A stretch of 64,000 bases of DNA from Aquimarina sp. TRL1 (GTDB taxonomy: Bacteria > Bacteroidota > Bacteroidia > Flavobacteriales > Flavobacteriaceae): contig NZ_CP053590.1 in NCBI RefSeq assembly GCF_013365535.1, positions 4,702,501 through 4,766,500 of the forward strand. The letters are read 5' to 3'. This document shows positions 1 through 8,799 of this stretch, in pieces (within the stretch, counting starts at the first letter, position 1; every line of letters begins with the position of its first letter). The position numbers and the translations under genes are program-made. The notes beneath the pieces were generated by a model, which saw only the letters and a list, made by a program, of their open reading frames with translations, had not been told where the DNA came from and made no database searches.

Positions 1-1
1 A

Positions 2-466
2 GACTCTATAGAAGACAATATCTTATACAGTCATGAACTGTTCGCCATGAACATTCCATCAAAACTAACAGTTCTAAGCGCATGTAATACCGGAACCGGA
101 AAAATAGCTAAAGGAGAAGGAGTCATGAGTCTTGGAAATGCTTTTCAATATGCAGGAACTAAAAGTTTATTGCTAAGTTACTGGGAGGTTTCTGATAAGG
201 CTTCTCCTTTTATCATGCAGCAATTTTACAAAAACCTATCTTCTGGTATGAACAAAGCTAAAGCACTCCAAAAAGCCAAATTAGCTTATCTAAAAACCTC
301 AGATATTCACAGTATTCATCCTTTTTACTGGGGAGGTTTTTATCTGGTAGGTGATAGTACCCCCATCCCTTTTGACCATCCTATTAACACCTGGTATTTA
401 TTGGCAACAGTTCTATTACTAGGACTAGCAGGTCTATATATATACAGAAGAAAGAAAAACAGCTAA
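2..466 (+). CDS. CHAT domain protein, C-terminal part (cut by window start)
   Basis: The reading frame is open from base 2, so this is the end of a larger gene and the internal ATG at 47 is not its start. The visible part is the second half of a CHAT (caspase HetF-associated with TPR) peptidase domain. It shows the LSACNTGTGKIAKGEG block with the catalytic Cys, then AGTKSLLLSYWEV, FYKNLSSG and HPFYWGGFYLVG. A single transmembrane helix follows at about residues 117-133 of the visible protein (WYLLATVLLLGLAGLYIY), with a short basic tail (YRRKKNS). In this family TPR repeats usually precede CHAT, but they would lie outside the window. The tail suggests a membrane-anchored protease. The substrate is unknown. 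Confidence 0.88.
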   Translation, partial: DSIEDNILYSHELFAMNIPSKLTVLSACNTGTGKIAKGEGVMSLGNAFQYAGTKSLLLSYWEVSDKASPFIMQQFYKNLSSGMNKAKALQKAKLAYLKTSDIHSIHPFYWGGFYLVGDSTPIPFDHPINTWYLLATVLLLGLAGLYIYRRKKNS

Positions 467-606
467 CACAATCCGAACTATTAAGGCATTATCTTATTTC
501 TTAAACACCATTAACTCTTGTTTTTAAAAAAACAAAAATAGCTTCTCTATATAGGGGAAGTGTACTTTTTATTCGACATATTCATATAATACAATAAACC
601 TAACGA

Positions 607-1440
607 ATGAAAAAAGTATTTCTAATCTTTATATCCCTATTATTGGGATATTCAAATGGATTGGCTCAAGGAAAACTTTCTAAAGCAAAAAATGAATTAA
701 GAAAAGAAAAGCAGTCCGGTAGCCGATCTGGCAACACAGACCAAGCTTATGAAACCTACACTTCCTATGATGATAGTTTTGATAGCTATATAGCTAATTC
801 TATTGCAGAAGGTATTTTTTTAGGCATTGCTTATGTAGCGGGTATGGTTACATATGGAACTTTAATCGGTGAAGGGGCTCCCAGAACTATGAATCACTAC
901 CCATACAGAGAACACAGCTATGGTCATTATCTGTTCGATAGCACAGCAACTGGTGCTTCGTACAACCTTCATATAAAGGGTTCTTTTTTTGCTAATGACC
1001 AGTCTACCAGTGCTACTGCTCTTCAACTTCAGTATAAATTCCATCCGTTAATTAGTGTTGAAGGAAGTCATCTTCACTTTTTTGAACGAGATGTTATTGC
1101 CAATGAAAACCTGGATATTTCCAGCTTGCTTATCAACTATCACAGAGTACGAGAAAAACATATATCTGCCTGGTGGGGAGTTGGTGCTAGTTATGTAGCT
1201 AATGAAGTACATCATTTTGGTTTTGCCTATCAACTGGGGGTAGAAATTTTCCCCATAAAACCAATTAGTTTATTTACATCCTGGAAACAAAGCTTTATTA
1301 ATCACAGTAGTATTGACGAATATAAACTCCACCTAAAATATTACTTAAAAAACACTGCCATCAGTACCGGTTTTAACTATTATGAAATTGGTTCTCATAA
1401 TATGCCAGGAATTCATCTGGGATTAGAATTAAAACTATAA
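607..1440 (+). CDS. Exported barrel-like protein of unknown function
   Basis: A clear signal peptide (MKKVFLIFISLLLGYSNGLAQ) is followed by a Lys/Ser/Asp-rich linker and a hydrophobic stretch at about residues 68-87. From about residue 105 to the end the pattern is alternating and aromatic, typical of outer-membrane beta strands, with a final strand ending LGLELKL. The protein is probably a small beta-barrel of the outer membrane. I do not recognise a named family. It lies 140 bp after the CHAT gene on the same strand, and the leader region between them holds a weak hairpin, so co-transcription is possible but unproven. It ends at a hairpin shared with the convergent glycoside hydrolase gene. 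Confidence 0.75.
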   Translation: MKKVFLIFISLLLGYSNGLAQGKLSKAKNELRKEKQSGSRSGNTDQAYETYTSYDDSFDSYIANSIAEGIFLGIAYVAGMVTYGTLIGEGAPRTMNHYPYREHSYGHYLFDSTATGASYNLHIKGSFFANDQSTSATALQLQYKFHPLISVEGSHLHFFERDVIANENLDISSLLINYHRVREKHISAWWGVGASYVANEVHHFGFAYQLGVEIFPIKPISLFTSWKQSFINHSSIDEYKLHLKYYLKNTAISTGFNYYEIGSHNMPGIHLGLELKL

Positions 1441-1450
1441 TTGCAAATAA

Positions 1451-1490
1451 AAAGCGTCACCAAAAATTTGATGACGCTTCTTTGATTTTT
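1451..1490. terminator. Bidirectional hairpin terminator
   Basis: The arms AAGCGTCAcCAA and TTGATGACGCTT pair around a short A/T loop with one mismatch. T-rich sequence lies to the right and A-rich sequence to the left. It sits between the convergent genes ending at 1440 and 1500 and can serve both. Confidence 0.75.
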
Positions 1491-1499
1491 TATAAAAAT

Positions 1500-4424
1500 T
1501 TATTTTTTAATTGCCTCATAAATAATTCGTTGAATCTCAGATCGAATATCATTAGAAATTAATTTTCTATTAGCAGCATCCGGAAATGTTCTGTTACTAA
1601 GGAATACATATACAATTTCCTCTTTAGGGTCTGCCCAGGTGAATGTCCCGGTAAAACCACTATGTCCAAAACTAGTCATAGAAATACACCCGCAGGTAGG
1701 TCCCACTTCTCCTAATTGTGGTTTATCAAATCCTACACCTCTACGTACGTCTTTATGACAAAAATGACATTTATTAAATTCCGCCAAGGTTTCTGAAGTA
1801 ATATATTTCTTTCCTCCGTACGTTCCCCCGTTGAGATACATTTGCATTATTTTGGCTACATCATTGGCATTGGAAAACAACCCCGCATGACCACCTATAC
1901 CTCCAAACATTGCAGCTCCCTGATCATGTACATATCCATGAATCACCTGTCCCCGAAATGCCTGGTCATTTTCTGTTGGTATAATTCTCTTTTTACCAAA
2001 CTTATGTATCGGAAGATAGCCGGTATTATTCGCTCCCAATGATTTATAAAAATGTTGTTGTGTCAGCTCATCCAACGAACTCCCATAATGATTCTCTAAA
2101 TAGGTTTTCAATAAATAATAAGGCAGATCACTATACTTATATCGCAAGCGATTTCTCAAAGGACTTTCTTTGATTCTCAGCAATAATGAATCTTTCATAT
2201 CACTTCTCAGATATAAATTATTAGCTACCTGAATCGAAAATTCATCTGATTTCTTTTTTCTATAATACTTTGTATCAGGTTTACCTGTTACTGTATCCAA
2301 TGTTTTTAGGTAAAATGGAATCCACGATCTAAACCTCGCATAATGAGAAAGCATTGATTTTATAGAAGTGTTTTCTTTATTTGAACCTTTAAAATCCGGA
2401 AGCATCTCTCCAACAGTTGTTTGCAAAGAAACCAATCCTTTATCTTTAAGTTCCATTGTCAAAGGCAGTGTTGACAAAATTTTAGTCAATGATGCCAAAT
2501 CATAGATATCAGTCCCTTTTACTTCTTGTTTTTTAGCATAAGTATGGTATCCGTAGTTTTTATCAAAAATGACCTTTCCTTTTCTGGCTACAATCAACTG
2601 TAAACCTGGTGCCATTTTTTCTCGTAATGTAACAGCTACTACTGAATCAATTTTCTTCAGTTTTTCTGAATTCACTCCTACACTCTCTGGAATACCATAT
2701 GACAACCTGTGTAATGATCGCATTTTAATCCCCGTATTAACTGGAAATTCCTCTCCAATACTCACCGGTAATGTTCCTTTTGCTTCTATTGCTCCGAATA
2801 ATAATTGAGCAGTTTTCTCCTGAGCTACCTCACTATTCTGGTACGCCATAATAATCCCATCCAAATTGGTTGTTGTTTTGAGATCTAGCATCGCATAAGG
2901 TCTGGCAAAAACATTTAAAATTGTAGTATTCAAACGAGCAATCTCATACAACCAAACCAATTCTTTATCTTTGAATTTATAGCCTTTCCACGGATGCGCA
3001 TTTGATTTATGAAAACCTACAATCACATAATTATATTGTTTTAGCTTTTCTATCATATCCGCCAGATTATCAGCTTTTACCCAGTCTACTTTGGTATATT
3101 TTTGTAATGTTTGATAAAATGGAGTTCCGTCATCATCTCCTAATGACACATAGGCTACATTTTTGATATCCAGATTCTTTACCGGCAGAACAGCTCTGTC
3201 ATTTTTTACAACCGTCAGGGAATTCTCTACCAGTTTATGCTGCAATAATTGTGTCTTTAAGTCATTGAGATCCTCGTATAAATTTGTTGTATCAATTGGT
3301 TTATACTGATGTAATCCTGCCTTATATTTAGCCAGTAAAATCTTTTTTACAGAATGAGACAAACGTTCTTCTGTTATCTCTCCTGCATAATATGAGGCTA
3401 TAATTTTCTGAGTCGCCTTTGGCACATCTTCAGAAATAAGTAGTATATCATTTCCTGCTTTAAAAGCTGCTAAATCAATATCGCCTGGTTCACTAAAATT
3501 AGAAGCTCCTTTCATATTCAGCGCATCGGTAAAAATAAGTCCTTTATACCCTAAACTATCCTTAAGCAACCCTGTCACTATTTTTTCTGAAATAGAAGAA
3601 GGGTAATTAGATCGTGTTTCCAGACTAGGAATATTAAGGTGTGCTACCATAACACTTGCTACTCCTTCTTTTATTAGCTTTCTATACGGATATAATTCTA
3701 TGCTATCAATCCGTTTTGCATCAAACTCTACAGTCGGCAATGTTTTATGAGAATCCTGATCTGTATCACCATGCCCAGGAAAGTGTTTCGCACTGGCCAA
3801 AACTCCTGCCTGCTGCATTCCCCTCATAAAAGCTGCTGCCTTTTGAGTTACATTTTCTTTTTCTTCCCCGAAGGATCGATTCCCTATAATAGGATTTTTA
3901 GGATTGGTATTAATATCGACCACTGGTGCAAAATTCATATGCACCCCTAGGCGCTTACAATGCCTCCCTATTGCCTTTCCTGTTTCCTCTATCAGCAAAG
4001 TGTCTTTTATTGCTCCCAAGGTCATATTCCAGGGAAATGCATGTGTTGAATCCAAACGCATTGATAATCCCCATTCTGCATCCATAGCCATCATGAGCGG
4101 AATTTTGGAAATTTCCTGATACTCATTACTCAACTTGGCTTGTCTTTGTGGTCCTCCCTTAGAGAAAATAATACCACCTATGTGATATTCTTTTATAAGA
4201 GTTTTGATTTTATCAGTTTCTTTTTTGGATTTGGAAGAAAATACATCCACCATAAACAACTGCCCAACTTTCTCTTGTAGGGTCATGGTGTTATAGATCG
4301 TATTCACCCAATTTTCCTGAGCTTCTCTATCTGCAGTATATAAAGGGTTTACTTCCTGAGAAAAAATAGCATATGGTAGCAGAAAAGCTATGCAATATAG
4401 AGTAGGGACAATTATATTTTTCAC
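1500..4424 (-). CDS. Glycoside hydrolase family 3 N-acetylglucosaminidase fused to a serine beta-lactamase-type domain
   Basis: This is a 974-residue exported protein with a signal peptide (residues 1-22). The first half is a NagZ-type family 3 glycosidase: KHFPGHGDT at 213-221, His226 of the DSH motif, and the probable nucleophile Asp300 in FTDALNM. A C-terminal family 3 sandwich-like region runs to about residue 570. The second half is a class C beta-lactamase/transpeptidase-like domain, with SLTK at 645-648 (Ser645, Lys648), YSD as the second motif and HSG near GHSGFTGT as the third. In Bacteroidota this fusion is known and is thought to trim muropeptides. The pairing implies cleavage of the GlcNAc-anhMurNAc bond together with a peptide or ester bond of cell wall. 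It starts 6 bp after the small upstream gene, so the two form an operon. Confidence 0.92.
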   Translation of the reverse strand: MKNIIVPTLYCIAFLLPYAIFSQEVNPLYTADREAQENWVNTIYNTMTLQEKVGQLFMVDVFSSKSKKETDKIKTLIKEYHIGGIIFSKGGPQRQAKLSNEYQEISKIPLMMAMDAEWGLSMRLDSTHAFPWNMTLGAIKDTLLIEETGKAIGRHCKRLGVHMNFAPVVDINTNPKNPIIGNRSFGEEKENVTQKAAAFMRGMQQAGVLASAKHFPGHGDTDQDSHKTLPTVEFDAKRIDSIELYPYRKLIKEGVASVMVAHLNIPSLETRSNYPSSISEKIVTGLLKDSLGYKGLIFTDALNMKGASNFSEPGDIDLAAFKAGNDILLISEDVPKATQKIIASYYAGEITEERLSHSVKKILLAKYKAGLHQYKPIDTTNLYEDLNDLKTQLLQHKLVENSLTVVKNDRAVLPVKNLDIKNVAYVSLGDDDGTPFYQTLQKYTKVDWVKADNLADMIEKLKQYNYVIVGFHKSNAHPWKGYKFKDKELVWLYEIARLNTTILNVFARPYAMLDLKTTTNLDGIIMAYQNSEVAQEKTAQLLFGAIEAKGTLPVSIGEEFPVNTGIKMRSLHRLSYGIPESVGVNSEKLKKIDSVVAVTLREKMAPGLQLIVARKGKVIFDKNYGYHTYAKKQEVKGTDIYDLASLTKILSTLPLTMELKDKGLVSLQTTVGEMLPDFKGSNKENTSIKSMLSHYARFRSWIPFYLKTLDTVTGKPDTKYYRKKKSDEFSIQVANNLYLRSDMKDSLLLRIKESPLRNRLRYKYSDLPYYLLKTYLENHYGSSLDELTQQHFYKSLGANNTGYLPIHKFGKKRIIPTENDQAFRGQVIHGYVHDQGAAMFGGIGGHAGLFSNANDVAKIMQMYLNGGTYGGKKYITSETLAEFNKCHFCHKDVRRGVGFDKPQLGEVGPTCGCISMTSFGHSGFTGTFTWADPKEEIVYVFLSNRTFPDAANRKLISNDIRSEIQRIIYEAIKK

Positions 4425-4430
4425 AGGACT

Positions 4431-4916
4431 TTATTTAATGAATCGATTGTGCCAGCTGTCTTTTGCCGGAACTTCCCAACTAGTTTTATACTCTGCTATA
4501 TTCGTTACCAGGTTATTAAAAACAATCGTATTAGGTGAAACAGATTTGTTTTTAGCCATTTTCTTAAAATCTACTAATGGCTTATACGCTACGAACTCCC
4601 CTTGTTTAAAGGAAACATTCATCTTATCCATAAGATCCACATTATAATCTGCTTCTAAATCTTGAATAAAACGTACGGAAGCATCAATAGAACACCCTGT
4701 AGCTTGATTTACTTTTTGATCCAGCCCTATTACGATAAATCGTTTGTATTTTATTTCGAATCCAGCTTTTAGGTCTGCACCATGAGCAGTCCATTGTTCC
4801 AGGAAAGAGTTTGCTTTTTTATTTATTTCTTCTAATTCTTCTGCGGAAAATGATCTATTAGCCTGATATATCCATATTCTGGACTCATCAGGTAGTTCTT
4901 TAAAATCTACTATCAT
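4431..4916 (-). CDS. Conserved Bacteroidota protein, often mislabelled 'ABC transporter ATPase'
   Basis: This soluble 161-residue protein has no signal peptide and no membrane segment. It begins MIVDFKELPDESRIWIYQANR and carries FIVIGLDQKVNQATGCSID and an FVAYKPLVDFKKM stretch. Proteins of this kind in Flavobacteria are, as I recall, often annotated as ABC transporter ATPases, but there is no Walker A, signature or Walker B motif here, so that label is not supported. It is translated 6 bp ahead of the glycosidase fusion, suggesting a shared mRNA. Its function is unknown. The single Cys in ATGCSID and the conserved aromatic N-terminus are the only striking residues. Confidence 0.8.
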   Translation of the reverse strand: MIVDFKELPDESRIWIYQANRSFSAEELEEINKKANSFLEQWTAHGADLKAGFEIKYKRFIVIGLDQKVNQATGCSIDASVRFIQDLEADYNVDLMDKMNVSFKQGEFVAYKPLVDFKKMAKNKSVSPNTIVFNNLVTNIAEYKTSWEVPAKDSWHNRFIK

Positions 4917-5024
4917 CAGCTAACTTTTTATAATGGAAAGTAACAAAAACTATTCCTAATATATATCATAATAAAATGTTAATATAATATATCTTTTTAA
5001 CAGCTCTAATGCAGGAATCACCTA

Positions 5025-5816
5025 CTATAAATCCTGTGCAGAAGCTATTAGTTCTGCTATATCTAATACATCAATGCTATCTTCTTTCTCTTTACTTTTT
5101 ACTCCGTCTGTCATCATGGTATTACAAAACGGACAGCCTGCTGCGATAATATCAGGTTTAGTCTGCAAAGCATCTTCTGTTCGCTCTACATTAACATCTT
5201 TATTTCCTGGTTCGGGTTCTTTAAACATTTGTGCACCTCCAGCTCCACAGCATAAACCATTTCGTTTACATCGTTTCATTTCTATCAATTCCACCTCTAA
5301 CTTACGAAGTAAATCTCTTGGCGCTTCATAGACGTTATTAGCTCTTCCTAAGTAGCAAGGATCGTGAAATGTAATTCTCTTTCCTTTAAACTTTCCTCCT
5401 TCTACTTTTAATCTACCTTCTTCCAAAAGTGACTTTAAGAATTCCGTATGATGCATTACTTCATAGTTTCCTCCCAATGCCGGATATTCATTTTTTAATG
5501 TATTAAAGCAATGAGGACAGGTTGTTACCACTTTCTTTATCTCATATGCATTCATTACTTCTATATTCGTAACTGCCTGCATCTGAAACAAAAATTCATT
5601 CCCTGCTCTTTTGGCAGGATCTCCGGTGCAACTTTCTTCTGTTCCTAAAACAGCATAATCAACCTGAGCATTATGTAGGAGTTTGACAAAGGCTTTTGTT
5701 ATTTTTTTGGCTCGATCATCAAAACTTCCAGCACATCCAACCCAAAACAATACCTCTGGCATTTTTCCTGCTGCCATATACTCTGCCATTGTTGACACTT
5801 TTACTGCTTCACTCAT
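5025..5816 (-). CDS. CCG-domain Fe-S protein (HdrB/LutA/GlpC-like)
   Basis: The protein has two cysteine-rich CCG domains of the kind found in heterodisulfide reductase subunit B, LutA and the C-terminal half of GlpC. The first contains CAGSFDDRAKK, ESCTGDPAKR and TCPHCFNTLKNEYP. The second contains HDPCYLGRANN, GLCCGAGGAQMF and AGCPFCNTMMTDG. Such domains bind a non-cubane or 4Fe-4S cluster and pass electrons in the cytoplasm next to a membrane partner. The membrane Fe-S protein ending at 6408 lies just upstream on the same strand and is the likely partner. The donor and acceptor are not revealed by the sequence. Confidence 0.9.
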   Translation of the reverse strand: MSEAVKVSTMAEYMAAGKMPEVLFWVGCAGSFDDRAKKITKAFVKLLHNAQVDYAVLGTEESCTGDPAKRAGNEFLFQMQAVTNIEVMNAYEIKKVVTTCPHCFNTLKNEYPALGGNYEVMHHTEFLKSLLEEGRLKVEGGKFKGKRITFHDPCYLGRANNVYEAPRDLLRKLEVELIEMKRCKRNGLCCGAGGAQMFKEPEPGNKDVNVERTEDALQTKPDIIAAGCPFCNTMMTDGVKSKEKEDSIDVLDIAELIASAQDL

Positions 5817-5882
5817 ACTTTTATTTTATTTCTTAAAGAAGTACTCATCCTGGAGAAAGATTAGGATGAGTACATCATTTTA

Positions 5883-6329
5883 TTAATCGTGTTTTCCGTC
5901 ATCGAATACCTCTATCGTCACCACTCTTTCTACCAGTTCTGTAAATTTACCGGTATATCGCGTCGCTTTGACTAAATGATTATCTATCCAATGATAGTTT
6001 CCTCCTCTTGGCTTCCCCATTAACATACTGTGATATTTAAATCCATGCTCTTTCAGCCAGTTTTCGGTCACTTCTCTATGTTCTTCTGTTCTGGAAGTAA
6101 AAAAGCAAATTATATGACCTTCATCATACCATTTGTTTAAAGTCGCCAGGGCATCCGGAAAGGGTTTACAAGTTCCCATTCGTTCTGGCTCTTCATTAGG
6201 AACATCTTCTGTAATAGTTCCATCGATATCGATTAAATAGTTTTTAATACCTTCCGGCAATACAGGACTGATATGCTGTCCTTCTTCTATCTTATCGTGT
6301 AAGAGCTTCTCTACTTCTTCTTTTTTCAT
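5883..6329 (-). CDS. HAD-superfamily small phosphatase-like protein
   Basis: This 148-residue protein has the HAD motif I as DIDGT (IDIDGTITEDVPNEEPE), motif II as FFTSRTEEH, and a late acidic/basic segment with KPRGGNYHWIDNH. That is enough for a minimal capless HAD hydrolase. Homologues are sometimes named phosphoheptose isomerase, a name the sequence does not support because there is no SIS domain. It lies between the two Fe-S genes with spacers of 66 and 78 bp, so it may share their transcript. The substrate is unknown. Confidence 0.85.
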   Translation of the reverse strand: MKKEEVEKLLHDKIEEGQHISPVLPEGIKNYLIDIDGTITEDVPNEEPERMGTCKPFPDALATLNKWYDEGHIICFFTSRTEEHREVTENWLKEHGFKYHSMLMGKPRGGNYHWIDNHLVKATRYTGKFTELVERVVTIEVFDDGKHD

Positions 6330-6407
6330 AACTTTTAGTTTTCTTTTTTTAAAAATTGTCGGTTAACTATATTTATAACTTATGGTTAGCAAGTTACTGG
6401 TTATTTT

Positions 6408-7751
6408 TTAAGATTCCTCACTCCAATTTAATCTATCCATCTGGTTAAATGGCCATGGAGCTCCGTTATTCTCTATATTAGACATCATATTATTAAGATC
6501 TGAAGGTGCTGCACTCTGTTCCATCACCAGATATCGTCTCATATCGATAATAATTGACAAGGGACTTATTCCTATTGGGCAAGCTTCTACACAGGCATTA
6601 CAACTTGTACATGCCCATAATTCTTCTGTAGAGATATAATCATTTAACAACTGCTTTCCATCATCTACAAAAGTTCCTCCATTTTTATCAATATTATCTC
6701 CTACTTCTTTTAATCGATCTCTGGTATCCATCATAATCTTACGAGGAGATAATTTTTTTCCTGTTTGATTGGCAGGGCATTCACTTGTACAACGTCCACA
6801 TTCCGTACATGTATACGAGTTTAATAATTGTACCCAGTTTAAATCTGCAACATCAGAGGCTCCAAATTTTTCGGGAACAGCCTCTTCTCCTTCTTCTCCC
6901 TCATTTTCTGCCGGTGCTGCAAACGGATCTGCATTAGGGTCCATCATCAGCATTACTTCATCTGTTACCGCTTTTAAATTATCTAATTGTCCCTTGGGAT
7001 TTAGGTCGGCATAGTAGGTATTAGGAAATGCCAACATTATATGCAGGTGTTTTGAGTAGTACAAATAATTCAGAAAGATTAGTATCCCTACAATATGCAA
7101 CCACCAGGCTCCTCTTTCCAAAACAATTAATGCTGTTTCTGACATCCCACTAAATAACGGGCTGATAAACTGACTTATTGGATATGCTCCGGCTTTTACG
7201 TAATGCGCTGCATCTAGTGCTTGCAATTGTAAATCCGCTGCATTCATTACTAAAAACAATGTCATAAGAACCATTTCGAAATACAAAATAAGGTTCCCAT
7301 CGTTTTTGGGCCATCCTTTCATTTCCGGATTCCAAAAACGTTTTAGTTTGATCACATTTCTTCGAATCCAAAAAACGATAACTCCTACCAAGACCAGAAA
7401 TGCAAGAATTTCAAAAGACCCAATCAGAAAATCGTACAATCCTCCTAAAAAGCTAAAAATACGATGAGTCCCGAAAATACCATCTATAATAATTTCCAGT
7501 ACTTCTATATTAATAATGATAAATCCGATATATACCACCAAATGCAATATTCCGGCTACCGGGCGTCTTACCATTTTGGTCTGCCCCATCGCCACCATCG
7601 CCATTTGTTTAAATCGTTCCTTTTTATTGTCAGATCGATCTACACTTCTTCCTAATCGTACATTTCTAATAACTTTTCGGATATTCAAAGTAAAATATCC
7701 TATCCCTGCTACTAAAACAAGTACAAAAAGTATGTTCGGTATATATTGCAT
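6408..7751 (-). CDS. Membrane-bound Fe-S oxidoreductase (HdrC-like with cytochrome-type membrane domain)
   Basis: The N-terminal half (about residues 1-240) holds six or so transmembrane helices resembling a nitrate-reductase-gamma/HdrE-type membrane domain, with several histidines that could ligate heme. The C-terminal half carries two 4Fe-4S motifs, CTECGRCTSECP and CTSCNACVEACP. This is the usual partner of the CCG protein at 5025-5816. Together they would move electrons between the quinone pool and a cytoplasmic partner. The gene starts 12 bp after the MCE gene ends, which places it in the same operon. An acidic insert (AENEGEEGEEAVPEK) separates the membrane and Fe-S parts. Confidence 0.9.
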   Translation of the reverse strand: MQYIPNILFVLVLVAGIGYFTLNIRKVIRNVRLGRSVDRSDNKKERFKQMAMVAMGQTKMVRRPVAGILHLVVYIGFIIINIEVLEIIIDGIFGTHRIFSFLGGLYDFLIGSFEILAFLVLVGVIVFWIRRNVIKLKRFWNPEMKGWPKNDGNLILYFEMVLMTLFLVMNAADLQLQALDAAHYVKAGAYPISQFISPLFSGMSETALIVLERGAWWLHIVGILIFLNYLYYSKHLHIMLAFPNTYYADLNPKGQLDNLKAVTDEVMLMMDPNADPFAAPAENEGEEGEEAVPEKFGASDVADLNWVQLLNSYTCTECGRCTSECPANQTGKKLSPRKIMMDTRDRLKEVGDNIDKNGGTFVDDGKQLLNDYISTEELWACTSCNACVEACPIGISPLSIIIDMRRYLVMEQSAAPSDLNNMMSNIENNGAPWPFNQMDRLNWSEES

Positions 7752-7763
7752 GTGTTATTTAGT

Positions 7764-8714
7764 TTACTGTATTGAATCTGTTGGTTTTACATAAGGAGTG
7801 TTCTTTTTTCCAAATACGGAAATATGAACATATCTTTTTGGATTTAGTCTCAGGTCTTCTAACAATGTCTCCAGTTGCTTACTGGCCTGTTCTAAATTCG
7901 TATACAATTTCTTGTCTTTCAGCAGTTTTCCTACGGTTCCTTTCCCTGCATTGATATCACTGGAAATTTTATTAAAATTCGCTAGCACCGCTTCTAATTC
8001 TCTACTCAATTTAGCCGCATCTACCTGCGATAATGAACCCGAAAACTTATTTAGGTTAGTAGACATCTGATCTAAATTGGTAAATGTATTATTCAATTTC
8101 TGTTCATTACCACTTAACATAGCATTCAAAGAACCTGAGGCTTGTTTAAAATTTCGTACAGTAGTACTTAAATCACTAAAAATAGTATTAATGTTATTTT
8201 GCGTGTCTTCTGATAGTACTTTATTAATTGATACTAACAATGAATCCGCATTCATTACTGCTAATTCTATTTTTTGCTGAAGAGGCGTTAACTTAGAAGT
8301 CATTAGATCTATAATCCCTCCTTCTACTTTTCCGTTTAGCGTATCCTTATTTTTTGCTTCCAGTCCCTGTTGATAGGTGGGGATAATTGCTAATGATTTT
8401 CCCCCAATAAGTCCACTCCCTGATATTTTAGCCAAACTGTTTTTAGAAAATTTAAAATCGTTGTTTACACTAAACTTAACAATTAGTTTTCCCGAAGCAT
8501 CAAAAAAATCGATGGCTACCACTTTTCCTACTACCAATCCATTAATTGTTACTGGTGAGGAAGGTATCAATCCTTCTACATTATCGTAGATAGCGTATAA
8601 AGTTCTATTATTTTCAAAAAGATTCTTTCCTTTTAAAAAACTATATCCAAAAATAAGAAGAGCAATCGCGCAAACTGCTAAGATTCCTGTCTTGACTTCT
8701 CGAGTAAATTTCAA
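7764..8714 (-). CDS. MCE/MlaD family lipid-transfer protein
   Basis: One N-terminal transmembrane anchor (about residues 8-26, TGILAVCAIALLIFGYSFL) is followed by an MCE domain with NVEGLIPSSPVTINGLVVGKV and SGSGLIGGKSLAI. After it comes a long coiled-coil-like helical region (residues 140-290) with many Asn/Ser/Leu repeats. MCE proteins form hexamers that shuttle phospholipid across the periplasm. The matching MlaE permease and MlaF ATPase are not in this window. The start follows a good -7 promoter element at 8734-8741, so it can be transcribed independently of the amidase upstream. It is probably co-transcribed with the Fe-S genes. Confidence 0.92.
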   Translation of the reverse strand: MKFTREVKTGILAVCAIALLIFGYSFLKGKNLFENNRTLYAIYDNVEGLIPSSPVTINGLVVGKVVAIDFFDASGKLIVKFSVNNDFKFSKNSLAKISGSGLIGGKSLAIIPTYQQGLEAKNKDTLNGKVEGGIIDLMTSKLTPLQQKIELAVMNADSLLVSINKVLSEDTQNNINTIFSDLSTTVRNFKQASGSLNAMLSGNEQKLNNTFTNLDQMSTNLNKFSGSLSQVDAAKLSRELEAVLANFNKISSDINAGKGTVGKLLKDKKLYTNLEQASKQLETLLEDLRLNPKRYVHISVFGKKNTPYVKPTDSIQ

Positions 8715-8733
8715 AATATTGAGGTTTTAATGA

Positions 8734-8741
8734 CAAATTTA
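8734..8741 (-). promoter_or_regulatory. Bacteroidota -7 element before the MCE gene
   Basis: On the minus strand the octamer reads TAAATTTG, an exact match to TAnnTTTG. It lies about 20 bases before the start codon at 8714. No matching TTG element is seen at the usual -33 distance, so the promoter may be weak or activator-dependent. Confidence 0.5.
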
Positions 8742-8799
8742 TGATAAAAAATACATTTTTACTGATAATTATTCAATGAACTATCAGATTTTATTTAGA

